Assembly: GCF_002158995.1 (NCBI RefSeq)
Contig: NZ_LOHF01000029.1
Span: 1 to 42,822 of the forward strand
Direction of reading: 5' to 3'
Source of the DNA: Pseudomonas caspiana
GTDB taxonomy: Bacteria > Pseudomonadota > Gammaproteobacteria > Pseudomonadales > Pseudomonadaceae
DNA length: 42,822 nt
This document shows, piece by piece, positions 1-9,050 of the stretch; within the stretch, counting starts at the first letter, position 1; each line of letters opens with the position of its first letter. The notes under the pieces were generated by a model that ran no database searches, was not told the DNA's origin, and was given only the letters and a program-made list of their open reading frames with translations. The position numbers and the translations under genes are program-made.

Positions 1-79
1 GCAAGGGATGCATTCCTGCCGAGATAACATGGCATACCCGACATGAGTAAACGCCGAACATAAAGCGAACTCTGTATTT

Positions 80-168
80 GTGGGAGCCGGGCTTGCCCGC
101 GATACAGGCGACCTGATCTCAAAGGCATATCGCATGGTCCTTTTATCGCTAGCAAACTCGGTTCCTAC
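80..168. repeat. Degenerate REP pair upstream of the epimerase
   Basis: The left arm at 80-104 has the common Pseudomonas REP form, beginning TGTGGGAGCCGGGCTTGCCC. The right arm at about 143-168 is a decayed inverted copy (ATCGCTAGCAAACTCGG then TTCCTAC). No gene was recognised in bases 1-376. The rest of this stretch is AT-richer leader DNA for the epimerase and includes an 8-base palindrome, TGACGTCA, at 197-204. No convincing promoter was found there. Confidence 0.65.
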
Positions 169-376
169 GGGGTGCGATGGATTAATTACAAAGTAATGAC
201 GTCAACAAACCGTCAAATTATCGCATTTGTTACACATCACTTTTTTCAGCCGCCGAACGGGCGACGGTTTCCCGACACACGGTCACAACTTTTACGCTTC
301 TCCGGGTCATATCTGAGTGCTGGCCGATTGGATCTTGGCAGCCAAGCAAACTAAGCCCGAGCCCGGAGATAAGTCC

Positions 377-3300
377 ATGATTTATAACGTCCAAAATTTT
401 GGCGCCAAAGGAGATGGTGTCACGGATGATACCGCTGCCATCCAGAAAGCTATTGATGCAGCCGCCGCTGCTGGCGGTGGGCAGGTTTACATTCCGCCTG
501 GCACCTTCATTGTCAGCGGAGGCGAAGAACCGTCCGACGGCTGCCTGATGCTGAAAAGCAACGTGTACATGTTTGGCGACGGGATGGGCGTTTCGAACAT
601 CAAAGTGGCCGACGGCTCGGACACGAAAATCACCGGCATCATCCGCTCGGCCTATGGCGAAGAAACCCACGACTTCGGGCTCAGCAACCTGACCCTCGAT
701 GGCAACCGGGATAACACCACCGGCAAGATCGACGGCTGGTTCAACGGTTACATTCCCGGCCAGGAAGGTTACGACTCCAACGTCACTCTGGACGGCGTAG
801 AAATCAAGGACTGCTCCGGCTACGGCTTCGACCCGCACGAACAGACCGTCAACATGGTCATCAAGAACAGCGTGTCCCACGGCAATGGCCTGGACGGCTT
901 CGTCGCGGACTTTCTCAGCAATAGCACGTTCGAGAACAACGTCGCCTACGACAACGATCGTCACGGCTTCAACGTAGTCACCAGCACCCACGACTTCACC
1001 CTCACCAATAACGTCGCCTATAACAATGGCGGCGGCGGGATTGTGGTGCAGCGCGGCAGCGAAAATATTCCTTCGCCGAGCAATATCGTCATCACTGGCG
1101 GCGAGGTTTACGGCAATGGCGCCGAAGGCGTGCTCATCAAGTTGTCCAGCGACGTCACCCTCAGCGGCGTGAATATCCACGACAACGGCAGCGCCGGCGT
1201 GCGGATCTACGGCAGCAACAACGTTGACGTCACCGACAACACCCTCAGCAATAACGCCCTGAAAGGCGGCGTACCGGAAATCATCATCCAGTCCTACGAC
1301 GACACCCTTGGCGTCTCCGGCAAGTATTTCAACGGCAGCGACAACACGATTCAGGGCAACACCATCACCGGCAGCAACCTGTCGACCTACGGCGTGGCAG
1401 AACGCAACGAAGACGGCACTGACCGCAACGCGATCATCGGCAACACCATTGGCCATACCACCAAAGGCGAAACACTGGTGTATGGCGATGGCAGTTACGT
1501 CAGCGCCACCGTGCCGGTGGTCACTGTTCAGGGCACCGAGGGCAACGACACGCTGATCGGCAGCAACGCCAATGAAATCCTTTACGGCGCAGCCGGTAAC
1601 GACGTGATCAATGCCGGTGCCGGAGATGACATTCTGGTCGGCGGCGCGGGCATCGATAAGCTCACCGGCGGTACGGGCGCGGACACTTTTCGCTTCGCCA
1701 GCCAGTCCGACAGCTATCGCACCGCGACTAACAGCTTTGTCGACACCATTACCGATTTCGACGTCACTCAAGACAAGATCGACCTCGCAGACCTGGGCTT
1801 CACCGGTCTGGGCACCGGTCGCGGCGGCACCTTGCAGGTCAGCTACAACGCCAGCACCGATCGCACCTACATCAAAGACTACGACGCGGACGCCAACGGC
1901 AATCGCTTCGAGCTGATTCTGAGCGGCAATCTCACCAGCACGCTGACCGCCGACAACTTCATCTTCAACCGGACGGTCACCGGTACCAGCGGCAACGACT
2001 CGTTGCAGGGCACGGACTCGGCAGACACCCTGCTCGGGCTGGCCGGTAACGACAGCCTGGCTGGCGGCGCGGGTGATGACACGCTCAATGGCGGCGCGGG
2101 CATGGACACCCTCAGCGGCGGAGCGGGAGCGGACACCTTTGTGTTCTCCGAACGCACGGACAGCTACCGCAACTACAACGCGGGCGGCGCTAACCTGGGT
2201 GATCTGATCACCGACTTTGATCGCACCGCCGACAAGATCGACGTCTCGGCGCTGGGCTTTACCGGTCTGGGCGACGGCAAGAACAACACGCTGTATCTGG
2301 TTCTCAACGACGCCGGAACCAAGACCTACATCAAGTCGCTCGAAGCTGACGCCAATGGCAACCGCTTCGAGATCGCGCTGGATGGCAATTACCTCGACAA
2401 GCTGACCAACGCCAACTTCGTCTTCGCCACCGCGCCCACCACCAATCAGGCTCCGGTGGTTGCAACGCCATTGCTGGATCAGAACGCGACGGAAAACACC
2501 GCCTTCAGCTATGTCGTTCCTGCCACTAGTTTCACTGACCCGGATAACGACAGCCTCAGCTACACAGCCTCCCTCGCCGACGGCAGCGCCCTGCCCGGCT
2601 GGCTGACCTTCGACGCAGCCACTCGCACGCTGAGCGGCACGCCGGACAGCACCGCTTCGGGCAACTACTCAGTGAAAATCACTGCGACTGACGGCAGCAA
2701 CGCCACGGTCAGCGACAGTTTCACGCTTGCGGTGCAAGACGTTCCTGGTGCGCCGATCATCATCAATGGCACGCCAAACAACGACACACTGACGGGCACT
2801 GCGGCCAACGAACAGTTGCTGGGCGGCGCCGGTAACGACACGCTCAACGGTGGCGCGGGCAACGATATTCTTGTCGGTGGCGCAGGTGCGGACAAACTTA
2901 CTGGCGGCGACGGGGCTGACGTCTTCCGCTTCACCTCGAAGATGGACAGCTACCGCACCAGCACGACCAGCGCCAGTGATCAGATCCTTGATTTCGATGT
3001 GGCCGCCGACAAGATCGACGTCTCGACGCTGGGTTATACCGGCCTGGGCAACGGCCTGAACGGCACACTGCAGGTGACTTACAACGCATCGAACAACCGC
3101 ACTTATCTCAAAGACAACACGGTCGACGCCAACGGCAACCGCTTCGAGATTTCAATGGCAGGCAATCTGGTCAACAGCCTCACGACCAGCCATTTCGTGT
3201 TCGCCGACCAGAACACGCCGAGCAACATCGCGCCGGTGGTGGTCATCCCGTTGCTGGACCAGAACGCCACTGAAAACACCGCTTTCTCGTACACCGTCAC

Positions 3301-5992
3301 CAGCAACAGCTTTGCCGATGGCAACAAAGATGCGTTGAGCTACAGCGCTACCCTTGCAGACGGCACAGCGCTGCCTTCCTGGTTGAGCTTTGACGCCGTC
3401 AACCTGACCTTCAGCGGCACGCCGACCAGCACCGCGGCAGGCAATTACGACGTGCTGATCAAAGCCACCGATCCCGCGGGCGCGTCGGTCAGTGACAACT
3501 TTGCCTTGGTGGTGGCGGATGCACCCGCCAATACCCTCGCGGGCACCGACAACGCTGAAACCCTGACCGGCACGGCAGGCGCTGACCTGATCCTCGGTCT
3601 GGGTGGCAACGATACGATTCGCGCCGGTGCCGGGGCAGACATCATCGACGGCGGCGCTGGACGTGACTCGCTCTATGGCGGCGAAGGTGCCGACACGTTC
3701 CGCTACAGCAACGTGCTCGACAGCTATCGCGACTATGACGCTGGAGGTGTCACGGCCACGGACACGATCTATGACTTCACCCAGGGTGTGGACAAGATCG
3801 ATGTCTCAGCTTTGGGCTTCCTCGGGTTAGGCGACGGCAGCAACGGCACGCTGTACATGACCCTCAATGAAGCGGGCGACAAGACTTACGTCAAATCCAG
3901 CGTCCCCGACGCCGATGGCAATCGCTTTGAAATCGCTCTCAGTGGTAATTACCTCAACACCCTGACCGCCGACGATTTCGTTTTCGGCGAACGTGCTCAG
4001 CAGGACATCCTTTACCTGCCGACGCTCGGCCAATCCAATGCGCGTCTGCTGCGGATGACCGAAGACGATGATCAGTCCGGCACCTCCATGCTGGTCAACG
4101 ACCTGAGCAAGTACACCACCTACGATGTTCGCAGCCAGTTCAACGATGCCGACGGCAATGGCATCGACATCGCAGTGGGTGGCAGCACCGTCAACGGGAT
4201 GTCCACGCTGGGCGCTGAAGAGCTGAAATTGTGCTGGTGGCTGACCGACACGAACGAGCCGGGCCCGGCGCTGTTGCGTGCCGTTGCACTGCTGCAGAAC
4301 CAGCTCACCGAGCTCAAGGCCATCGATAACGTCAAGATGGGCATCATCTGGGGTCAGGGCGAAGAAGCGGCGCAGGAAATTGGCCGGGCAACTGACAAAC
4401 AGGCAGCAGCGGCTGACTACAAAACCGCAACGCTGGCGGTGTTCGACTACCTGCACGCGCAGCTCGGCAGCTTCGACGTGTACATGATGGAGACCGGTCA
4501 CTACGACCAGGACGCCGCCCGTGCACGGGGTTATTCCGAAGAGAAGATCGCCCAGATCGTGGAAGGTGTGGACTATGTCCGCTCGACTCAGGAAGCCATC
4601 GCTGCCGAGCGCACCGACGTCAAACTGGCTGTCGACTACACCGACTTGCCGTTGCGTCACGAAGTCGATCCGCTGGTGTATCCCGATGACGTCTGGCACT
4701 TGCACGAAGAGTCTGCAGAAATCGTCGGCCAGCGTCTGGCTGACTACATCGCCGATGACCTTGGCTTCCAGGGCAACCCTGACGACAACAACAGCGTGCA
4801 GGACATCTTCGATAACGCTCATAACGAAGGCGGCATGATCTTCGGCACCGATCAGGCCGACACGCTGGTTGGCACTTCGGGTAACGACACACTGGACGGC
4901 GACCTTGGCGCTGACACCATGACCGGCGGCGACGGCAACGACATTTATGTGGTCGACAACGCCTTCGACAGCGTGGTGGAAACCAACACCTCTCCTGCAC
5001 AGATCGACACCGTGCAGGCCTCGGTCAGCTGGACCCTGGGCGACAACCTGGAAAATCTGGTGTTGACCGGCGTCTCGGCAATCGACGGGACAGGCAACGC
5101 GGTGCGCAACTTCATTACCGGTAACTCGGCCAATAACGTGATCAACGGTGGGGCTGGCGCGGACAGCATGAGTGGCGGCAACGGCAGTGACACGTATTAC
5201 GTGGACGACTCCGGCGACAACGTGATCGAGACCAACAGTGACAAGGTATCGGGCGGGATCGACAGCGTGCACAGCAATCTGGCGACCTACACGCTCACGG
5301 CGAACGTTGAAAACCTGTACATCGACAGCAACGCAGCGGCCAACGGCATCGGCAACGCGCTGGACAACATCCTGTTCGCGGGTGCTGGGGATAACGTGCT
5401 GGAAGGCCGTGACGGCAACGATACGGTTTCGTTCGAGCGCGCACTGGCGGGCATCACTGCAACCTTGTCGACCTCAGCGCAACAGAACACTGTCGGCTCG
5501 GGGCTCGATACCCTCAAGGGCATCGAAAACCTGATAGGTAGTGCTTATGCCGACACCCTCTCGGGCAACAGCGGCGCCAACGTGCTCAATGGCGGTGCGG
5601 GCAATGACACGCTGGTGGGCGGCGCAGGTAACGACAGGTTGATTGGCGGTGAAGGCACCGACACTCTAACGGGCGGAACAGGCGCTGACACTTACGTCTT
5701 TGGTTCGCTCTCGGAAATGGGAACGGGTGCATTACGAGACGTCATCAGCGGCTTTAAAACCGCCGAGGGCGATCAACTGGACTTCACCGGCCTGGATGCC
5801 AACCCGCTGACTACCGGGATGGACGCCTTCAAGTTCATCGGCAACAACGCCTTCGACACCGCAGACGCCACCGGCCAGCTTCGTTTCGCCGACGGCATCC
5901 TGTACGGCAGCCTGAATGCTGATGCGACGCCGGAGTTCGAAATCCAGCTGGTCGGCGTCAAGGAGCTGCACGCCAGCGACTTCACGGCCTGA
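377..5992 (+). CDS. psmE: Secreted mannuronan C5-epimerase / O-acetylhydrolase (PsmE type)
   Basis: This enzyme would convert mannuronate to guluronate in alginate outside the cell, and probably also deacetylates it. Residues 1 to about 378 form the right-handed beta-helix A-module. Y149, D152, H154 and D178 sit at exactly the AlgE4 catalytic positions. RTX R-modules follow at about 380-531, 533-685, 794-946 and 1052-1208. Two cadherin/Ig-like modules (about 686-792 and 947-1050) lie between them. An SGNH domain (about 1209-1468) has GQSN with S1220, a W-G-Q-G-E block and D1438-V-W-H1441. A long RTX and secretion-signal tail runs from 1485 to 1871. There is no N-terminal signal peptide, as expected for type I export. 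The start at 377 is preferred because GGAG lies 8 bases upstream and the protein then begins MIYNV like other AlgE proteins; an in-frame start at 317 adds 20 unconvincing residues. PsmE of P. syringae, reported to have both activities, is the closest remembered architecture. Confidence 0.93.
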   Translation: MIYNVQNFGAKGDGVTDDTAAIQKAIDAAAAAGGGQVYIPPGTFIVSGGEEPSDGCLMLKSNVYMFGDGMGVSNIKVADGSDTKITGIIRSAYGEETHDFGLSNLTLDGNRDNTTGKIDGWFNGYIPGQEGYDSNVTLDGVEIKDCSGYGFDPHEQTVNMVIKNSVSHGNGLDGFVADFLSNSTFENNVAYDNDRHGFNVVTSTHDFTLTNNVAYNNGGGGIVVQRGSENIPSPSNIVITGGEVYGNGAEGVLIKLSSDVTLSGVNIHDNGSAGVRIYGSNNVDVTDNTLSNNALKGGVPEIIIQSYDDTLGVSGKYFNGSDNTIQGNTITGSNLSTYGVAERNEDGTDRNAIIGNTIGHTTKGETLVYGDGSYVSATVPVVTVQGTEGNDTLIGSNANEILYGAAGNDVINAGAGDDILVGGAGIDKLTGGTGADTFRFASQSDSYRTATNSFVDTITDFDVTQDKIDLADLGFTGLGTGRGGTLQVSYNASTDRTYIKDYDADANGNRFELILSGNLTSTLTADNFIFNRTVTGTSGNDSLQGTDSADTLLGLAGNDSLAGGAGDDTLNGGAGMDTLSGGAGADTFVFSERTDSYRNYNAGGANLGDLITDFDRTADKIDVSALGFTGLGDGKNNTLYLVLNDAGTKTYIKSLEADANGNRFEIALDGNYLDKLTNANFVFATAPTTNQAPVVATPLLDQNATENTAFSYVVPATSFTDPDNDSLSYTASLADGSALPGWLTFDAATRTLSGTPDSTASGNYSVKITATDGSNATVSDSFTLAVQDVPGAPIIINGTPNNDTLTGTAANEQLLGGAGNDTLNGGAGNDILVGGAGADKLTGGDGADVFRFTSKMDSYRTSTTSASDQILDFDVAADKIDVSTLGYTGLGNGLNGTLQVTYNASNNRTYLKDNTVDANGNRFEISMAGNLVNSLTTSHFVFADQNTPSNIAPVVVIPLLDQNATENTAFSYTVTSNSFADGNKDALSYSATLADGTALPSWLSFDAVNLTFSGTPTSTAAGNYDVLIKATDPAGASVSDNFALVVADAPANTLAGTDNAETLTGTAGADLILGLGGNDTIRAGAGADIIDGGAGRDSLYGGEGADTFRYSNVLDSYRDYDAGGVTATDTIYDFTQGVDKIDVSALGFLGLGDGSNGTLYMTLNEAGDKTYVKSSVPDADGNRFEIALSGNYLNTLTADDFVFGERAQQDILYLPTLGQSNARLLRMTEDDDQSGTSMLVNDLSKYTTYDVRSQFNDADGNGIDIAVGGSTVNGMSTLGAEELKLCWWLTDTNEPGPALLRAVALLQNQLTELKAIDNVKMGIIWGQGEEAAQEIGRATDKQAAAADYKTATLAVFDYLHAQLGSFDVYMMETGHYDQDAARARGYSEEKIAQIVEGVDYVRSTQEAIAAERTDVKLAVDYTDLPLRHEVDPLVYPDDVWHLHEESAEIVGQRLADYIADDLGFQGNPDDNNSVQDIFDNAHNEGGMIFGTDQADTLVGTSGNDTLDGDLGADTMTGGDGNDIYVVDNAFDSVVETNTSPAQIDTVQASVSWTLGDNLENLVLTGVSAIDGTGNAVRNFITGNSANNVINGGAGADSMSGGNGSDTYYVDDSGDNVIETNSDKVSGGIDSVHSNLATYTLTANVENLYIDSNAAANGIGNALDNILFAGAGDNVLEGRDGNDTVSFERALAGITATLSTSAQQNTVGSGLDTLKGIENLIGSAYADTLSGNSGANVLNGGAGNDTLVGGAGNDRLIGGEGTDTLTGGTGADTYVFGSLSEMGTGALRDVISGFKTAEGDQLDFTGLDANPLTTGMDAFKFIGNNAFDTADATGQLRFADGILYGSLNADATPEFEIQLVGVKELHASDFTA

Positions 5993-6003
5993 TCAGTCAG
6001 AGG

Positions 6004-6043
6004 AATCCGGTGCGGCTTCTGATATCAGAGGCTGCATCGGATT
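6004..6043 (+). terminator. Imperfect hairpin after the epimerase
   Basis: AATCCG (6004-6009) pairs with CGGATT (6038-6043), and an inner stem with mismatches closes on TCTGATATCAGA. It starts 11 bases after the epimerase stop. The T-run behind it is poor (TTCTACAC), so it is only a possible terminator. Confidence 0.4.
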
Positions 6044-6056
6044 TCTACACACTGGT

Positions 6057-6147
6057 CTGTAGGAGCCGGGCTTGCCCGCGATAAGGTTTCGGTGATCTGT
6101 CTGCCAGATCGCGACGCCTTTATCGCGGGCAAGCCCGGCTCCCACAG
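6057..6147. repeat. REP inverted pair, GGGCTTGCCCGCGAT family
   Basis: Two arms of about 28 bases (6057-6084 and 6120-6147) are inverted copies with one mismatch, around CTGTAGGAGCCGGG and CTTGCCCGCGAT. The pair lies between the convergent epimerase and TolC-type genes, so it could also act as a bidirectional transcription barrier. Confidence 0.85.
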
Positions 6148-6178
6148 GGATGATGCGATCCCAATATTGGCGCGATGT

Positions 6179-6258
6179 CGTGGGACCGGCTTTAGCCGTA
6201 CAGTCGCTGCATCTATGTAGTCATATATGCAGCTTTCCCGGCTAAAGCCAGTCCCACG
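6179..6258. repeat. REP inverted pair, GGGACCGGCTTTAGCC family
   Basis: Arms CGTGGGACCGGCTTTAGCCG (6179-6198) and its inverted copy with one mismatch (6239-6258) flank an AT-rich spacer. It is the second REP family in the 338-base gap between the epimerase and the type I secretion operon; apart from these palindromes nothing else was seen in that gap. Confidence 0.85.
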
Positions 6259-6330
6259 TCGTCACATCAACCTGCGCGAAAACCTGGGTCTACCATCTGG
6301 ATCTGTGCGAGCTGGAATATGGCGGCCCCC

Positions 6331-7677
6331 TCAAAACAACCGCTGCACCTGTTCCAGGACGCCGCGGTTCATTTGGCCGGTGTGGGTGTGCAAGCTGACG
6401 TAGCTCTGCAGCATGTCGAGCTTGGTATTGAGTAAATCACGACGAGCCTGAAACACACGCTGTTGCGCATCGAGGATGTCAACCGTCGAGCGCACACCGC
6501 CTTGAAAGCCTTTCTCCGTAGAGGTCAGCGCCTTTTGGTTGGACTCCACCGCACGCTGCATAGCCTTGGTTTTGGAAAACCCTGCAACCACGCCCAGATA
6601 ATCCGTCTCGATGTCTTCCGACAATTGTTGGCGTTGCACGTCGTAATCCGACTGCGCACCCGCCAATTGAGCTTCAGCCTTGGCCACCGAGGCCCGAACC
6701 GAGCCGCCACGATACAGCGGAATATCCAGCTGCACCCCTACGTAATAGGTGTCCTGACGGGGATCGAGGTCCTGATACTGACGGGTCTCCCGACGCGTCA
6801 ACTGAGTGGTTAACGACAGCGTCGGATAATGTCCGGCGCGCTGCGTGTCCGCCTGTGCCTCGGCCACTCTCATGGCCGCCAGACGCGCCGCCAATTCCGG
6901 GCTGGCGTCCTTGGCAATAGCCGTCCAGTAAGACAAATCCTGTTCCGGCGGGATCGGGCTATTGGCCGCAAGCTCTTCGCGCATTGGCCGGATATCAGCA
7001 ATCGACACATTCGCTCGCCCGGACAATGCGCGCAATGCCGCGACCCGACGGGCCACGGCTTCTGCCTCCTGCGCCTCAACAAGGTCCAGACGCGCCTGAG
7101 CTTCATCGATGTCGGTGATAGCGCCCTGGCCGGACTTGAACAGCTTTTGGCTTTGCGTCACCAGACCGCTGATAGCGGCCTTCTGCTGGGCGATCAGTTT
7201 GATCTCGTTTTCGGCCCGAGCCACATCGAAGTAAGCTTTGGCCACTCGGTCATAAAGGCTCTGATTGGCGACGTCGAATTGCTGCGTGCCCAAAACCCCA
7301 CGTGCCTTACCCTCTTGATACGCCGCCCAGCGGCCTTTGTCATACAGCGGTTGTTGCGCGGCCAGCGTGACGTTGTTGGCCTGGTAATCATTGCTGTTCA
7401 CATAGCCGTTATCGCTGCCGCCATCGGTGCGGCCGCCATTGCCGTAGCGCGAGGTCAAAGAAACTTGCGGATAAAGGCCGCCACGACCAATGGCCTCCTC
7501 TTGCCGGGACGCATCGTAAGCATGACCGGCGGACTTCAGTGTCGGGTCATTGAGGCGTGAAGCGTCGTAGGCTTCGATCAGGCTCAGCCCGGCCTCAGCG
7601 GCCCACGCAGGACTGAACACCACCCAGCCGGCCCAAAGACCTACCAGCAAACGGCAACGGCGAGAGCGCTGGATCAT
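6331..7677 (-). CDS. TolC-family outer-membrane channel of a type I secretion system
   Basis: The product should be the trimeric outer-membrane and periplasmic tunnel of a type I exporter. It is about 448 residues, a normal TolC/PrtF size. It has an N-terminal signal peptide (hydrophobic LLVGLWAGWVVF ending in AWAAEA) and long alpha-helical repeats typical of the outer membrane efflux protein family. It is the last gene of a three-gene leftward operon. The start at 7677 is chosen because GAGG then lies 7 bases upstream. An ATG two codons earlier (7683) overlaps the adaptor stop as ATGA but sits directly against the same Shine-Dalgarno. Tight coupling to the adaptor and ABC genes, and the RTX protein next door, indicate dedicated export rather than general drug efflux. 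Confidence 0.9.
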   Translation of the reverse strand: MIQRSRRCRLLVGLWAGWVVFSPAWAAEAGLSLIEAYDASRLNDPTLKSAGHAYDASRQEEAIGRGGLYPQVSLTSRYGNGGRTDGGSDNGYVNSNDYQANNVTLAAQQPLYDKGRWAAYQEGKARGVLGTQQFDVANQSLYDRVAKAYFDVARAENEIKLIAQQKAAISGLVTQSQKLFKSGQGAITDIDEAQARLDLVEAQEAEAVARRVAALRALSGRANVSIADIRPMREELAANSPIPPEQDLSYWTAIAKDASPELAARLAAMRVAEAQADTQRAGHYPTLSLTTQLTRRETRQYQDLDPRQDTYYVGVQLDIPLYRGGSVRASVAKAEAQLAGAQSDYDVQRQQLSEDIETDYLGVVAGFSKTKAMQRAVESNQKALTSTEKGFQGGVRSTVDILDAQQRVFQARRDLLNTKLDMLQSYVSLHTHTGQMNRGVLEQVQRLF

Positions 7678-7679
7678 GC

Positions 7680-9050
7680 TCATTCCTCTTTGAATGCAGC
7701 GAGCATGCGTTCGCGCAGGGGCTTCATCAGGTAATTCATCAGCGTGCGCTCCCCAGTCACTACCGTGACATCGGCAAGCATGCCGGGACGCACCAACAGT
7801 CCAGCGTTTTGCAGCGCGACCACCGTCTCGGCAGGGATCTGGACCTTGGCGGAGAAGTACGGCCGGCGGGTCTGCTCATCAAGCAACTGGTCTGCCGAGA
7901 CCGTGCTCACAACCCCCGTCACGGTCGGCGTATCAACCCGTTGCAGCGCAGTGAAATGCACATGCACGGGTAAACCCGGGCGTAATTTGTTCGCCATCAG
8001 CGGCTCGAAACGCGCAGTGATTGCCATCGGCGCGTCCAGAGGCACTACTTGCATCAGGTTTTGCCCGGCCTGCGCGACGCCGCCCACGGTGTGAATCGTC
8101 ACATCCATGATTTGCCCGGAAACCGGGGCACGAATGGCGCCGCTTTCGACCTCGAACTGCAGCGCACTAATCTGATCAGCAAAACCTGCTGCCTCGGCGG
8201 AAACCTCGCTGAGCTGAGTCTCGGCGTCGCGACGGAATTCCTGCTGGGTCTGAAGCGCCTTGAGCCGGCTTTCATTGATGGCCTGGCGCGTTTTGCCCAC
8301 ATCACCCACACCGGATGCAATTTGCCCGGCCAGTTGCGCCGCGTTGCGTTCTGCCTCGAAAAGTTTGTTGCGCGGTATATAACCTTCTCGCGCCAGATCA
8401 CGCAGGCCTTCAAGCTCCTGCTGCTGGAATTGCATCTGCGCATCGTAATTGCGCTTCACGCCCTCATAGCCGCGCAACTGTTGCTGCAACGATTCGATTT
8501 CGTGTTCGATTATTTTCAAACGGCTGGCCAGCTCGGCGCGGCGGGTCTCGAACAACTGAGTCTGCAACCCCATCGCCGCTTTGATTCTTGGCTCCTGGGC
8601 ACGCTCAAGTAACTCAGGCGGCCACTCGATAGCGGCGCTCCCCAGACGCTCAGCGATCAAGCGCGCCTCAACGGCGCGATCATTGAGCAACTTGCCTTGG
8701 GTGACATCCAGCTGCGACTGCGCTCGCAACGTGTTGAGCTGCACCAGCAATTGGCCTTGGCTGACGTGATCGCCATCACTGACCAACAACTTCTCAACCA
8801 CACCGCCGACCAGCGTTTGTACAGCCTTGCGCTCGCCGGCAACTACCACAGTGCCGCTGCCGACCACTCCCTGATCAAGCGGCGCAAGACACGCCCACAG
8901 GAGAAAACTGCCCAGTGCGACGCAGAGAAAAATAACCCCGTAACGCGCAGCGCCGCCCGCATCAGTACTGGCTTCGGATGCCATGCCTGAATGACGCACA
9001 CTGACAGGATTTTCGCTGCGCACGTTGGCGCCCGGCTCAAGATCACGCAT
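7680..9050 (-). CDS. HlyD-family periplasmic adaptor of the type I secretion system
   Basis: This is the membrane-fusion protein that links the inner-membrane ABC transporter to the TolC channel. The 456-residue protein has a short cytoplasmic N-terminus, one membrane segment at about residues 36-56 (YGVIFLCVALGSFLLWACL), and a lipoyl-like beta segment near 76-110 (QTLVGGVVEKLLVSDGDHV). A long coiled-coil hairpin rich in Q, E and R spans about 110-300, followed by a second lipoyl half (GAIRAPVSGQIMDV) and a beta-barrel. These are the standard features of the HlyD/PrtE/AprE family. Its ATG overlaps the end of the ABC gene by 8 bases and its stop overlaps the next gene's first ATG, so the three are translated as one unit. 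Confidence 0.92.
   Translation of the reverse strand: MRDLEPGANVRSENPVSVRHSGMASEASTDAGGAARYGVIFLCVALGSFLLWACLAPLDQGVVGSGTVVVAGERKAVQTLVGGVVEKLLVSDGDHVSQGQLLVQLNTLRAQSQLDVTQGKLLNDRAVEARLIAERLGSAAIEWPPELLERAQEPRIKAAMGLQTQLFETRRAELASRLKIIEHEIESLQQQLRGYEGVKRNYDAQMQFQQQELEGLRDLAREGYIPRNKLFEAERNAAQLAGQIASGVGDVGKTRQAINESRLKALQTQQEFRRDAETQLSEVSAEAAGFADQISALQFEVESGAIRAPVSGQIMDVTIHTVGGVAQAGQNLMQVVPLDAPMAITARFEPLMANKLRPGLPVHVHFTALQRVDTPTVTGVVSTVSADQLLDEQTRRPYFSAKVQIPAETVVALQNAGLLVRPGMLADVTVVTGERTLMNYLMKPLRERMLAAFKEE

Noticed and set aside
286..318. AlgU-like promoter (CAACTT ... TCTGA) before the epimerase
   Set aside because: The two boxes are 22 bases apart, while AlgU promoters need about 16-17, so the match is probably chance.
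230..1771. 513-residue open frame opposite the epimerase A-module
   Set aside because: It is low-complexity in A, V, D and G, has no ribosome site, and is the mirror of GC-rich third codon positions of a well supported gene.
3827..5272. 481-residue open frame opposite the RTX and SGNH region
   Set aside because: Its V/H/A-rich composition follows from antisense reading of G-N-D repeats; no domain or start signal was seen.
1520..5700. Tandem DNA repeats that could suggest a repeat array
   Set aside because: They encode in-frame GGxGxD RTX nonapeptides; there are no uniform spacers or conserved DNA repeats as in CRISPR.
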